Source: Apostichopus japonicus
Lineage: Eukaryota > Echinodermata > Holothuroidea > Aspidochirotida > Stichopodidae
Direction of reading: 5' to 3'
Assembly (NCBI RefSeq): GCF_037975245.1
Contig: NC_092564.1
Span: forward strand, 12,860,484-12,924,483
DNA length: 64,000 nt
The notes beneath the pieces were generated by a model, which had not been told where the DNA came from, ran no database searches, and worked only from the letters and a program-made list of their open reading frames with translations. The position numbers and the translations under genes were made by a program. Numbering within the stretch: position 1 is the first letter of the stretch; every line of letters starts with the position of its first letter. Shown here piece by piece: positions 25,100-38,579 of the stretch.

Positions 25100-27900
25100 T
25101 TCTATATACATTCTTTTCTGTAATGTTCTGCCGTGTAAGGCTTATATATAGGTTATGAAATGTAAATATCGTATTTCCTAGCGATAAATGCATGCATCAT
25201 TGTTGCACTGGGTAGTGAAATAACTGACGGCAGTATGTTCTTCTTTATACTGAAACGCTCAATACATAACTTGGTAAGCGTAAGTTCGTGTTGCAAGGGT
25301 TATATTACATACCAGTGTCACTATAGTCTCATTCTCAAGAATCAAACTAAAAATGGGATAATATAGCTCCTAATAGGCACGTGACAAGGCTACTGGACTA
25401 CTGTATCAGAGTAAGGTACCCTTCAAAAACATTTTTAAAATGTTTTCATAATTGTCTTTGTCCTTAGAATATTAATCGTCAACATAAGGAATGTAGCACA
25501 CATTTTCTGTAAGAATAAAATCATTCTTATTCTGACTGAATACTGCTATGGACAAGTCTTAAAATATAAGAGCTCGGTATGGCACACTTTCTTCCGAGAC
25601 CAGATAACAACGACAAACCTGGCCTGCAACCATTTCTTTCTAGTATAGTGTAGTTTCTGTACATTGACACTCACGTACACATGTCGCTTCAATAAGACTG
25701 CTATGTATATAGTCAAGTTCATTTGACCCCAAGTGAAGACAATACTTAACTAAATACAAGACACCGTCCACAATGGGAATAGTGCACAGTGACACTAAAC
25801 ATATAAACACATAGTACGTACTAGTCCTATACCATATATTGGTTTCAATTGGTATATAGAATACGTCTTCACTGTAACTCTGACGTCATTTTACTTGAAA
25901 ATTACGACAGCAAAGTCCGTCGTCATTGGACATTTGCTGGTTTCTACATTAACAAAATACTTTCTTTTTTCTCTCGTTTCGTAACTTTTTTCTCCTCTCC
26001 GGTTTTGTTTAGACATCTCATGATAACAATAAGTCTTGTCTGAAAACCCACGTCTTTAAAATGTATAGGTGTCTATAAAATACAGTTGGTTTACTAATGA
26101 TAAACGGCTGGGTTGCCTCGCAGTTGACTATTTATCACTCACATCTGAGTAACAATGAGCCCATTTTCGAAATTAATTCTCCCTGTGGTTTTCATAGTCA
26201 AAGGAAGAAACAAGACACAATCTGTTGCAACTTTAAAACAAACAACATAATGTGAGATTTATTTGATAAGAGAGAAAAATAGCAGCGAGATTTCGTGATA
26301 TCAGTACCATATCCGGCAGGGAACCAAAAGAACTTTTTTTCTTTCTGCTTATTTTTTTTTTTTGGTTTGGTTTTCGTTCTTGTTAGGGCGAAAGATGTTT
26401 AAAGTGTTAGAATGTTAACAATTTGACGGTGGATACATGAAGTCATTTTTTACATTTCTTTTGGTTGTTGACACATTTACATAGCCTACATGTTCATGTG
26501 AAGGGCCTAGTCATAAACCATGGCGGTTGACGTACATTGTAGTCTACCTCCCTACTTTTTAAATAAACAAAAGGTAAATTAATGTTTTAATGACTTTTTG
26601 AGTTTCTGCATACTAGATAGACTTTGAGGAAAAAATATTATAAGATCGTGCGGGGAGAGCGACAGAAAAGAAAAAAAAGATATTAAAATCTGTCAAAATC
26701 CTGTTGAATTCAAAAAGGTTTTTACATTGAAGCCAATAACTTGTCCCGGCATGTAAACAAGCGTGCAGATACACTGTGTATACAGCTCTTTACGACTCGT
26801 CAAGACCAAAAAAAAACTAAAAGTTGTCTGGAATTTTGGGGAAAAAGACGAAATGCGATAAGAATTTTTATGGATGAATCTTATAAACTATTATTGTATG
26901 AATCTTACTGACATAGCTTTTTATCAGAGTGACATTTTTTAGATAGATAAAATCAAATTCACTTCTGCTTGCTAATTTACTTATCAAGGTTGAAAAGATA
27001 AAGAAACAATTTCACAAGAATCCTCTGTTTTATAATCTTGTGATGACTTCAGTGTTAGTTGTTAAGGGTAACACTACTTTAATTCTATCATAGAAAAAAA
27101 TGGAGTTTTAAGGATGTGGAGTTACGATAGTAAAAGGCTCGTTGCCTAGTAACTATATCAAACTATTTTGTGCCCTTTTCCACATTTTGAATCTAAAGCA
27201 GAATGATGCATAGCTTATACGCAAGATAATGTTTGTTGAAATTATTAACTTTATAGGAGATTGTGGCAATAATTTTTCAGCTTTTGTTAAAGTTCCCTAA
27301 CTCCTTTTATTGAAAGTATTTTTTTTTGAAACTTTAGTTTCTCAGTAATGTCAATCTGGTAAAATAAAAAGGAGAGACAATGTTTTGCCATCAGCGACAT
27401 TTTGTTTACATCAAGTATGGTAAATCGGCACTTATGAAACAGATATTTTCGCGGCAGGATGCCTGAACATAAACGAGGACACCAATACAAATACATCGTT
27501 GGAAAGTATCCCTCCGTAAACCCAGATAACACTGACCATGTGTTAACTAAAGGTCTTTGCAAGACACATGCGTTTTACACAAGACCAGCTGACACATCAC
27601 CCAAACTTCAATGTTGATTTATTGACCATGGACGTGTTAGTTAGTTAGACATCTACATTTCATACTTAAAAGCAACGATCTTGGTTGTAAAAGTCTCTTT
27701 ATATGTCCACGAAATATACAACGAGACGTCCACATAATTCCCAGTGTATATGCATGTAATCGTATAAAAATATATATCTGGGTAAGGTATAGGCCAATGT
27801 TCAGCCTCGAAATAAGTCGTTACGAAAGGTACGTCTTGATATGCATGCATGAGGTTAAAAATATGAATTCATCATGTTGTTTTGTGAATATACATTAGAG
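25100..27900. other. AT-rich non-genic sequence
   Basis: No exon, tandem array or transposon end recognised. Contains poly-T stretches at about 26340-26360 and one TGACGTCA palindrome at 25881-25888. Confidence 0.4.
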
Positions 27901-27930
27901 TTTAGTATAATGTTGAAATTGCACACTTAC

Positions 27931-28005
27931 TTTATGATTACATTTCAAAGCAACCGCACAAAGAGTATTTCCCTTCACCAAATTTGTTGTTGAGTCAAAG
28001 AAGTT
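27931..28005 (-). other. Weak ankyrin-repeat-like open segment ending at a donor
   Basis: The minus strand reads NLVKGNTLCAVALKCNHK directly up to a strong donor (gtaagt from 27930). The pattern resembles the G-x-T-x-L-x-x-A-x-x-x-x-x-x core of ankyrin repeats, although the usual TPLH is degraded. A stop lies upstream and I could not find a good acceptor between that stop and the segment. It may be a diverged pseudogene fragment or a coincidence. Confidence 0.15.
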
Positions 28006-28019
28006 GTTTTATCTAACCG

Positions 28020-31000
28020 AATAACAAATTTCCCGAGTAAAGAAAATCTCAAGATAGCCAGTTGTCTATAGGTAAAGGCTACCTATGATGGTATAGTTAC
28101 CACTTAGACTGATTTATGAAACACATGCTTTTTGTATGGGCTAAATTTACCAGTTTATCTGTTGCAATAGTACTCATGACAATGCAAAATCAAGACGTCA
28201 AAAGTCTAATCAATCTTTATGGCTGGTTCAAGATTATAATCCATATAGGTCAAATTATCTATGTGGGTTAACTGTTTCATTTGCGGCGCCTTGCACTGAC
28301 CAGTTCGTATTGTTGCCTCTCTTTGAGTCTTGTTTGTAGATACTTGAAGTATCAGAGCAAAGGTTAAAATCAGGGTGGAGTGGACGGGTCGTCACCAGTT
28401 TACTCCAAGGTTAATTATTGGACTTTGATCAAACAAGACATATTTTGTATATATTTTCTCTATATATATATATATATGTATAAATAATAACAGTATATAA
28501 ATAATAAACTGAACCAGTTCCTAGGCACACATAAGACATTTATGGTTTTATTTGACATGTTATGATGTTTACAGTGAATTATAAGTATTTTCACTGTCAA
28601 ATGGTGTTCAAATGTCATCCCAATTTTTCTGTTGATTACATGAAGTTAAAAAAAAGATCGTCTTTTGATTGACATATTGGGGTTTATAAAGCCATGTGAT
28701 AAACTCAATATTTAGACCGGCACTAAAGAACTGACATTATCATCGGAGTATATACCCTTTTATGAGCATTACAAAGACTGAGTATATTTGAACATCTTGA
28801 AAACCGGTTTAGCAACTTGGACATGACTAGCACAAGTTTTGTCTAAGTCTTTCTCCCTTTTGACAAGTCAAGACTGAAATTCTTACTAACGTAAACCTTT
28901 GATTAGTTAGCATTGATAGAGTTTCCAACAATAACTTTATAGCACTGACGTGACACTCAGTCAAATTGTTTACTTTGATACCAGCAACTATCAACAGCGA
29001 CAGCGATGTTATAAAGCAAAACTTTTCACTAATTGTTAGCTTAACTGACGTCACATAATGGATATATTTCCAGTTCCAAGACCGTGCATTTTACAGTGTG
29101 TATATCGCTAGATATTTTTCGTTCTTTCGTTAACTTCATGGGAAACTTTATTCATGTTATGATCAATATAATCTTCATGATCTCCCTCAGATAATTCAAT
29201 CATAATGGTTGTGTTTATGTATCTTCTGGAACATCACTTAGAAAAGACACTGAGCTATCTTGACAACCTTTGACTCATTTTGATCCATAACGAAAACAAC
29301 TGCCAATTAGACTTCAGCCAAATAGTTGAAAGAACTGTAAAGAGAATTACTATCAAGGTATAAAGATGTTTCTCGTCATATACGAAAGTCTTCGCTTACG
29401 TTCTAAGGAAAGTGGGTCTCTTAATTCTTTGTGTAATCCCAACGCTGATATTGCAACTAGGGGAATACATATTTAAAGGTCAAAATCTGTACGCTTACAT
29501 GTTTGTGGTCAAACTGACCGCAACGTAAAAAAAGATGAGAAAAATTAAAGTCAATTTTATTTACAATAATCAAATCCTTGTCCATTTCCTTTTAGCCCTA
29601 ATTCTTGTCCGGAAATATAAACAGAATTTCCAGGTTTTGCAAAGGATCCATACAGATCGACTCAGAACAGATCTTGTGTAAACTTTACATAAAGAGTCCC
29701 GTTATTTATATGCTAGAAAGCTTTGTGCTGATAGACCACTGATTTGCGCAGCATACGTCGCGAGAAAAGGTGTTCATAAAAGGCTGCATATATTTATGCC
29801 ATTATGTCCTATTAGAGTAAACGCAAACGTTTTATCTCCCCTTAAACAGCCAGTGGAAGACAACAACGAAAAGTGCAAATAAACCAGAGATATACAAAGT
29901 AGAATAGTGAAACCGCCTCCCTTGTTTTTCATGCAAAACGCAATTTTGGATTTTCATAAAAACCATCTGTCTATTTCGAATAAATTACATTATAAGCTAT
30001 TTTCACATGGATAATCACAAAAGTCAACGACATCTTGTCGCTCTCCAAATGCCTTACAACTATTCAGTAAAGATTCAATTTAGATTTGTTTCTGGTACAA
30101 ATTCGTAACGTTCAAGGTCACACAATGATTCCTGGTAAAGGTTTTACAAATGCAAGTATCTTATATTCTATTACAATCGTTTAAATATTATAATTGAAAT
30201 GTATCACAGGTGGAAAGAATCACAAGTTTATCACAGGTTTACAGGCATGCAGTCTTTACAGGCAATCAGCAAGGAGAAAAATATATCTATAAGATGAATG
30301 CCAAAGAAATGTGGTAAAAGTTATGATGGCAAAGCTATGCAGTTTCTTAACTTTTACTTGCTTATATATGTCTATAAGATTTGGTGCTTTCATCAAATCT
30401 AAATTGAAGAAATTAAAACCGTTTTGTATTTTGGAAATGACAGCAGCGAATATTTACTCAGCAACCCCACCACATGAAAGATTGTCAATCACATGGTATT
30501 CATTACAAACATTGATAATTATAAATAAACTACAGAATACCATTTAGTGGGATTTGCTTCAACATTAAATTTGCTGGTAAGATTTTAATTATATTAGTTT
30601 GATTTCGCCGCGAACAGAGGTAGATGTAAAGTCGTGTAAGAGGGCCTTGGCCTTGAACAAGACTGTTAATCTCAAACAATAATGATAATAAATAATAAAT
30701 GTTTATAAGGTATGTTAGACGATGCCAACATAGAAAGGGCTCACTGAGTTGTTGATGGGATCTAACAAACTAGACACTGTGATCCACTTAAACTAAGATT
30801 TACGATAACTAAGAAGATAACTAAGATAACTAAGAAGATAACTAAGTTTAAACTAAGATTAACGTTTAGGGAACGACAAGTCATCATTATGCGTATTATT
30901 GGTCCTCTAGTAGGACGGTAACAATTTGTATATCCCCCCCCCCCCCTTTATAGCTTGCTTGACTTAGGCCACATGGAACCCAATTTATGGTGTCCTACAT

Positions 31001-33400
31001 CACATTACGTATAGGGATAGCTTTGAACGACAATTTAACTATGACATCGCGTGACCTTATATCTGACCATGTACGTCAAACTGTTATCAAATTTGAACAT
31101 ACTTCTCCCAGCAGACCAGTATGTGCCCAACATTTACTTACCCAACATGGGTCGTCTTAAATAATGTCATTTGACCCCACCAAGACCTTTGGTAACAACA
31201 CTATATGATTATGGAATAGTGTCTATACATTCGTTAATTTAATTTACAGACAATTTCAGACTTGTGGTTTATGGAACCAAAGTCCCTCGTGGTGAATTAA
31301 TCACAGCTGTAATATTTTCTAAACGATGGTTTTTAACCTTTGCGTGCTGTTATAATCTCTAGAAAGGCCAGAACAGGGTTTAGTTTGACTATATATAGCT
31401 TTCATAAAAAAACAGACAAAAACAAGGTGTACAACTTCTAAGACGGATCTAGTTAATACGCAACAGAATGTTAAAGATAAATCCAAATATTTTTTATAAC
31501 ATTTTAAATTTTTATTTTTATTTTCATATTTTCAAGTGGAAAGTTGAAACTAATTAAACCAGTGACATTAATCAAAGTCATATTTAGGGGTCATATTAAG
31601 TTGTTAGGGGCAAGTTTTATATGACAATTATCTGTATTCTATATACCGTAGACCTATATAATACCGGTTATGTTTATGTATGTTTCTTAATAAACCAATT
31701 ATAATCATAAAGCCCACGTACATACTTTATCAATATTTTCTGCATGATTTAATTTATACCATATTGCAGTCATATTTTCCAAAAAAAAGTCTTTACCGAG
31801 ATAAAGACAGACACATTTATGACCATCCAATGGACAGCGAAATGTTGACACTTTTCCTCAGGACTTCTTTTAGGAATATTTTGCAAATAAACCAAAGTGT
31901 CATAAATCATACAAATAAAGTGTTTGAGATAATTTATTTTGTCATCTTGATTTCCCACCTAAATTAACCTGAAAGTTGTTATAAATATCTTACCCGTTAC
32001 TGGGAAACCAATGAATCGACTATCCTTGACATTGCGTCAGTAATATTGTACTTTATTAACATTATTTAAGAAAGTATGAAATGCATTGTGCAGCGGGTGT
32101 TTCTCATATTTATGAAGCCGAAAAAAAAACTTGTAGGATATAACTGGAGTATTAATCGACTTAACTGTCAAGCGGCAAAACAATAATGTGATTGAATTAA
32201 TGAAGGCGTCTCAGCAATGTTTACTTGGCTACTTAAAAGTACGGAACGTGTTGCGTTTTGACATTCATGTTGAGCTTAGCATGATATAAGATATAGATGC
32301 ATGATGTATTGGCCATAATAACACCCGTTGGTGAGCTCAGTACAACGTACCATTCACAAGAAACAAGTCGCCTGTTCATAAATATATGAGAAAGAGGGGA
32401 GGGACAGTTTTCGAAGCAACCAATTATATTTTACAACTTAACCTAATGAAATTCTAGAGACCAGTGCGGTCTTTACTAGATGTATTAATCTTTCCATTCA
32501 TAAACCTGCTGTATCGTTTCGTGCAAATACTATATGAAGTTGCCCTCTCGCCTTAAAGGACATGATTAGCGGGTAACTAGCTTAAGTAATTAATGACGAT
32601 AAGCACACCCTCGTCTAGCCACTTATATGCAAATTAGGTACTAGAGTGTGTGCACAACCCTTTGCACCGTGCAATATATTCTATCTTTGTAATTTAAATT
32701 TACATATTTTAAATATTCATATTAGTTTCCATCACCTTTACGTTAATTCTTTCATTAAATACATATACTGATAAGAAAAAATGCCATGCCTGAGTATACA
32801 TGTATTTAGCAGGTCCCATATGGATACGTTTATTCCATAAGCCATGCATGTCGCGTAACATATCTACAACAGTGTACATTCATCAACTGAATGTTAGATA
32901 TCGCTGAATGAGAGTCAACATTCCCCCTCCCCCCCCCCCCTCTAGATCTCAGATGATCATTAAATGTTAGCCCACACCACACGGCTTTGAATACATTCAC
33001 ATGCTCTGCATCATATTCTTGTCTTGATAAACTTGTCAACTTTGACTCACATTTGTCACAAATAAGATACAAATTTGTTTGATGTAAATGTAATTTGTCC
33101 CGTCTCTTCCTCGTTCTATTTGATATCCCTTTTAAGCAAACCATATTGTTAACTATATCTGACACCGTTTCATCCCTTTATCAGTCTTTTACGTTTTGAG
33201 AAAAGTAAGCTACATAAACGAACACTAGATTTAGGAATACCTTACAAACATCAATGTAACGGTTATAGCCCATAAATTTATACCAACATTTTGTAAAGAT
33301 TATGTGCTGAAGCTGCACGTGTATGTTCAAATTCCCCCCTTTACTACCCTTTTTACACTGAAGCGAAGATTGTAGTACTGGCATATTCAAGTAAACGGTT
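28020..33400. other. AT-rich non-genic sequence
   Basis: Contains a short AT microsatellite with a duplicated TATAAATAATA near 28460-28510, a small AACTAAGAAGAT repeat at about 30800-30850, and homopolymer C tracts at 30934-30946 and 32929-32940. A minus-strand open frame at 32960-33165 has protein-like composition (including YLICDKCESKLTSLSRQEYD) but no splice or family support. Confidence 0.4.
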
Positions 33401-33414
33401 TTAGGCTCACTTAC

Positions 33415-33518
33415 CTTTCAAGATTTTGCTGTCTGCGAAAAGGAATCTGATTCATGAAAAACGGAAAGCTTGGCACGTAATAATATTTGGCAAGTAGATC
33501 TGTGCACTTCGGAAATCT
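33415..33518 (-). CDS. Candidate internal exon, product unrecognised
   Basis: A 104-nt interval with consensus acceptor (tctgattacag, adjoining 33518) and an ideal donor (GAAAG followed by gtaagt, from 33414). One frame is open throughout (34 codons plus 2 nt) and contains YYYVPSFPFFMNQIPFRRQQ. A second frame, entered in phase 1, is open nearly to the end and reads EISEVHRSTCQILLRAKLSV before a TGA just short of the donor. The splice sites argue for a real exon; the coding frame is ambiguous and a UTR or non-coding role is possible. The 34427-34467 exon lies 908 bp upstream on the same strand. Confidence 0.42.
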
Positions 33519-34426
33519 CTGTAATCAGAAGAGATCTCCTTCTTCTACAAACTCTTATAAAACAATTCCTTGGTTCACCTTTTCTTCTCCTATGGACATT
33601 TTTACATACAGGATGAAAACATTTCTAAGTATCAAGGTGAATTCTCGGCTATAGCGGAAGATCATGACATCATGAAGTGACGTTATAGTATTAAGTCAAC
33701 TTACGGTTAGTAACCTGAAAATTTGGTTTTCAGCAACTTTCCCCCTTTTCAAGTATTTATTCGTTTGACCGCGCTTTCTCACATAAAGTCATTTATTTAT
33801 TCATTCTAGATTCTGCGAACCAATTGTTTAAAGTTTCGCCTACATAGTCGCCCTGTTATCGTTAAATGATTGTTCACGGTTCCCATTGAAATTTATGATC
33901 AATTGGAAATTACATGTCACAATATTAGCGTCAAGTTTCTTTCTTAAGCATTTCCAATTTTTTTTTTTTTCGCAGCCGATAGTTAACCCGTGTTACATTT
34001 CACCATAGTTTGTAAACATAGTTTCGTCTCCGTTTGACGTATCATTTGTACTCAATTTGACATATATCTCACACACTTAGAAACTCAGCGATTGATACAC
34101 AGCTTCCTGCCATGAAGGAGACTCGTTGAGTCCTTCGTTTGGGCCTTTTCTTTAAGTCCATTATGTATCTTATGTTCTTTATAGCAACTTATATTTACTT
34201 TGTCAAACGGCTGAATAAAACGTGCATGGTGGTAGAATTCACGCCTATACCGTCAAAAAACAGTTCTTATTGAGTGTGAGAAAGTTGGTTTAGGTGCTGT
34301 TACGTTTTCACTAGCAATTCTTCCAATTGTTTTGCCATGCCGTGACATTTACTCTTACTGTGTCGATATCAATAAGATGTCTCACACTTAGAAGAATGAC
34401 GTAATTGACAAATTATATCACCTTAC

Positions 34427-34467
34427 CTTTCATGTGCCCTTTCCCTTCGTTTTCATGAAACACTTAA
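34427..34467 (-). other. Candidate short exon upstream of the 33.4-kb exon
   Basis: A 41-nt interval between a very good acceptor (catttgccttattgcag, adjoining 34467) and a very good donor (GAAAG followed by gtaagg, from 34426). It contains an in-exon ATG (CACATGAAAG at its 3' end) which, spliced to the 33518 exon, would open a 36-codon frame starting MKEISEVHRS and ending before that exon's donor. It could therefore be a 5' UTR exon carrying a start codon, or a non-coding RNA exon. Both splice sites and the pairing with the next exon are suggestive, not proven. Confidence 0.38.
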
Positions 34468-35280
34468 CTGCAATAAGGCAAATGAGATGTATACGCCACT
34501 GGAATGAATATATGACGTGTAATATTACTGTCATGTTATCGGACTTTACGCTATATCTCAATAGTTTTAATCATCATGAAAATTTGTTACATAACAGCGG
34601 ACTTGTAGAACGGGTACAACATCGCGATTACGAGTACAATCCCTTTGTATGAGTAACAATACCAGTACAAAGCTGTAAACGCGAGTACAACTAACGAATA
34701 TTGCGATAGTATATCTGTACTATAGATTTACAATATGCCTCCAATGTAAGAGTTAAGTCTATGCTGGAATACTAGAAAGAGTAAGGATTAACTGTTAGTC
34801 TATGTAAACATGCATATAGTACTGTAATATTACCCATGCAATTTCTATGTCATGCACTGTATATTATTTACTAATAATGGGTGTTTATTATTACTAAGAA
34901 TTAGGGGTGTATATTAAGTGTTAACTTACCAATGCATGGTTAACACTACTGTGTTGCGTTTCAAGTTGCTGTATATCTTACAGTGACATCAACAACACAT
35001 GTTATATGTCGCTGTTATATAGCATTAATCATAACAATAGTACATATGTATAATGGTTGTCACTCTAGCCTGGGAATAAAGTTAATCACACGTGAACTCT
35101 CTATTCATCAGTCTGTTTGTATTGAACACAATAGCGCGTGCAGCCAAGCTAAGAGTACGATAATGTCAAGGGGAGTGGTGTTGTTTTTTTTTTTAACTTA
35201 AACTTGAGTACATTGACCTCAGGAGTGACACCAGAACAATGTGTTAGCTAACCATCACACGGTCAGATAAATTGTCATTA

Positions 35281-35345
35281 GCCCCAGGGCTGCTGACAAG
35301 TGGGGAAACTTCTGGCTACAGCTCCGAGCCCCTGGGCCAATAAGG
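35281..35345. repeat. GC-rich stem-loop, probable repeat fragment
   Basis: GCCCCAGGG near the left end and CCCCTGGGCC near the right are imperfect inverted repeats around a GC-rich loop, in an otherwise AT-rich area. A second GC patch (GATGCCCCCGATGAG) lies at about 35475-35490. This looks like the remains of a MITE but neither terminal repeats nor a target duplication could be fixed. Confidence 0.3.
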
Positions 35346-36689
35346 TGGACCGGGGAATATGGGATAAACAATAATGTAATATAATTTTCATAATGTTTTT
35401 GAGGAAATATGAAGACATTTTTAAAAAGGGGGACCAAGTGACATAATTGTTACAGAGGCCCGACCATGGTTCTCGATGCCCCCGATGAGACCTCTCCCTT
35501 GGTTAAATTCATTAAAACGGTATTGTATGCATGCGTTCCATTTTGTATATTGTGAAACATGTATCGTATACACACGGAAAGCCAATTATATAGTTCCTTT
35601 TTACTGTAACTATGGTAATAATGATACCAAGAAAAATTGTGTAGTAACGTAAATAAGTGACTCGTGCCGAGTGTTCTGTTTGCAAACTACTTATCTCATT
35701 TAATTTGTCATCGGTCTCTTTGGCGTTGGTAGTGTCGAAACGCAAGTCGATGATAACATATAGACCCTATCAAATATAGTTAGATTACTGTATTATTTCC
35801 AGTACACATACTAATATCTCTCTGAGAATGGCTTGCATGCATCAGTTTCTCTACGCCAATTGACAACTTAAAGGAGAACCAAAGCAAAATCAACTGATGG
35901 TACAGGCTATAGAGAGCAACGACTATGGCCTACAATAACAGAAACTGATAAAAGCAAATATTGTATAGATCATGTCTAAGTCAATCACTTTTATTCTTTT
36001 CATATTTTTTTGGGTATTTCGAAAACACTCTTTCACTTTAACACGAAATAAATATGAATTTGAATCAAACGGATCATATGGAAACAGCCATGTGCATATA
36101 ATTTATGATACTCTTCGGCGAATGACGTGTATTGTAAACAAAGCGCATCTCTCAGCGTGAATTGTTTAGCTTAAGGGTACATTATGCATTGTACAGCAAA
36201 GTCAGAACCGCCTTTGTAATGCTGGTGATTGGGTATATTATTGTCGTTAAGAGGTTTTCCACCTCATAAAGATATGTAGATTATCAAAAGTCATCGAGAG
36301 TTGTATTCAGGCTACGCATCTACACGCATTGTATTATCCTAATAGCTAAAAACCAGAAACAAATACTCATTTACAGGTTTGGGAATTAGTTGAATCTATA
36401 AGAAAAACATTTAGAGTTTGTTTCGTCTTCTTCTATTGTCTTTGCTTTGATTGTATTTGCATATAATAAAACTAACAATTTCTATAACTAACAATTAGTC
36501 GCAATCATGTTTTCATTGTAACATGTAACTTTCTGTTCCTTTCTTCAGTGCATGGTCGTTGATACGTTTGAACCATACATATATGTACGTATATAAGGTC
36601 CGTGGTTTCAGTCCATTATAAATTGACATGTTTTACCAGACTGAAAGTTGTAAAGAAAATTAAACAATTATAGCGATATAGTGGACAAA

Positions 36690-36745
36690 AAAAGTTGGAG
36701 GGCCTGACGTTTCGATCCTTTAAGCAAGATCTTTGTCAAAGGTAA
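36690..36745 (+). repeat. Repeat-derived motif, possibly Penelope-like
   Basis: GGGCCTGACGTTTCGATCC followed within a few bases by a GATCTTTGTCAAAGG block. I recall paired GACGTTTCGA ... CTTTGTCAAAG motifs as recurrent parts of interspersed repeats in marine invertebrates, some linked to Penelope-like elements. A loosely similar pair (CTTTCGAAATAG ... CGTCTTCATCAGG) occurs at about 38446-38481. Class assignment is from memory and uncertain. Confidence 0.3.
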
Positions 36746-37975
36746 ACCATTTTTCAATTCATTTGTTTAATTCCCCTTATTGCTATATTTTAGAACGTTT
36801 CCATCCATTTTCTTTGTACTAATGTAATAGTCCTGGAAGAAGAGATTAAACCCATACTGGTTTCCAACGGATAATGAACTTTAAGTCACATATTTACATT
36901 AATATGTCGAAGATTTTAAAAATTCTCCCGAGTTCTTTCGTATACGACGATATTGAAAGCCATTAACAGCGTCGGACAATGAGCTTTGCTAATGTTCTCC
37001 GACCGTTTTAAGAGGAAACGGAAATGAAACGACACGCCTGGTATTATTGAATTCAAAAGACTCCAGTTTATTTAGTTTAATCGATCTTCGTTGGCTAGAG
37101 AGTCTTGTTGTTTGACTAAAAACCAAAAAAAAGAAGAAAAAAGCGGGAGACAAGAATTGAATCTTAGAATTGGCGACGACTTTTTTTTTTGTGTTATTAA
37201 TAGTTCCCTTTAACTGGGTCCTTGCGCTCTTCATTGAATCATCTTTTATTCACATATTATGTCCATTATACAGTGGATCTTACAAGAGCATATATATATT
37301 ACATCAATATTATAACATTTATTGATATTTGGGGAAAAGATCAAATTTGTTTTAAACAAAACATTCGAACATATTTTGTAAGTTTTGTTATATCATTTGT
37401 CTTATCATTCATTTCACTGTGCAAAGTGTCTCTTCCTTGTACATATATTTTCTTTGATTAAGTAAACTACGAGAGCTTTTATTTGTATGTTACTGTATCT
37501 TCTTAATGTGTCGGGTAATAAGTTTGAGAGAAATATTCGAGCACTAGAATTCTGCATTAATCTTATATAAAAAGGACAGGATAAACCTAACATATTGATC
37601 CACATCTGTGAAAATTCTTCTGGGAAATTCTTCACGAAAATGTTCTTTACATTAAAATTCTCAAAGAATTCGAATGAACGGTATACATACCAATCGTAAG
37701 TCATTTACAATGCGATAACTGTAACACATTTCCCTATAGCTCGATTCACATGAGATAACATGGTAGTTGATTTTGACACAGAGGAAGTATTATTTTACTA
37801 AAAACCACGCGTCTTGACAACTTAAATGCATACGCACGAAAAGCTGTCAATTTCTCAAACAGTGTCCCATTTGAGACCATCTTTATTATAAGTCTCTTAC
37901 TTATAGCCATCTATATATAATTCGGCCTTAAACGTTTCCAACCAATTCTATAGGCATGCGCACTGCCTAGTGTGC

Positions 37976-38108
37976 ATGCAGTGTGCATACTATTATTATT
38001 ATTATTATTATTTAAACATTTCTAAAGCGCACATATATATGTAAAAACATAAGCTATGGCGCTGTACAAACTTAAAAGAGTAAAGGTAAAAAACTAGGCA
38101 CACTGCAT
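37976..38108. repeat. ATT-microsatellite element between 11-bp inverted repeats
   Basis: ATGCAGTGTGC at 37976-37986 and its exact complement GCACACTGCAT at 38098-38108 flank an (ATT)n run at about 37990-38011 and a GCGC-containing block (TCTAAAGCGCACATA ... TATGGCGCTGTACAA). The AAAGCGC ... GGCGCTGTACA pair next to an ATT tail resembles the 3' ends of short interspersed repeats common in marine animals. It may be a small SINE-like or MITE-like insertion. Confidence 0.45.
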
Positions 38109-38579
38109 AGTGAAATAGACAACTTGTTTACCCTTGTGTACAACATCCCATCACAATCCGTGTACTTTTTCGAGCACGTTTTGTGGTATGAATCCATCCT
38201 GGTTTTATTTCTTTAAACTGGAGACCTACAAAATGGTTCCTAAAAATTGAATTTGCTCTGCGCTTAACAGTCTTCTTGCGATCTTACAGTCTTATCTTAT
38301 AATATTGTAGAGGATGATATCACACAAGCACATCCGTTTAAATACTATATTTATCTTTTCAAGGTTACAGAGGCAGCAATTCACCCTGATAATATGATCA
38401 CACATACCTCACGACTAGTGATGTATTGTGTGCTGACTGTGCTCCTTTCGAAATAGTTGTGAAGTTACAACGTCTTCATCAGGGGAGTCTCGTGTAACTA
38501 TGTAACCTTGCGGTCATGATCGTGTGAACCTTTGTACTGCGTATATATAGCTTTGCGCCATTCCACTCGTTATGTGTTT

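Noticed and set aside
30311-30547. 78-codon plus-strand open frame
   Set aside because: No domain, weak start, composition like the AT-rich background.
31134-31190. Minus-strand frame YQRSWWGQMTLFKTTHVG before a gtaagt donor
   Set aside because: Upstream stop and no usable acceptor.
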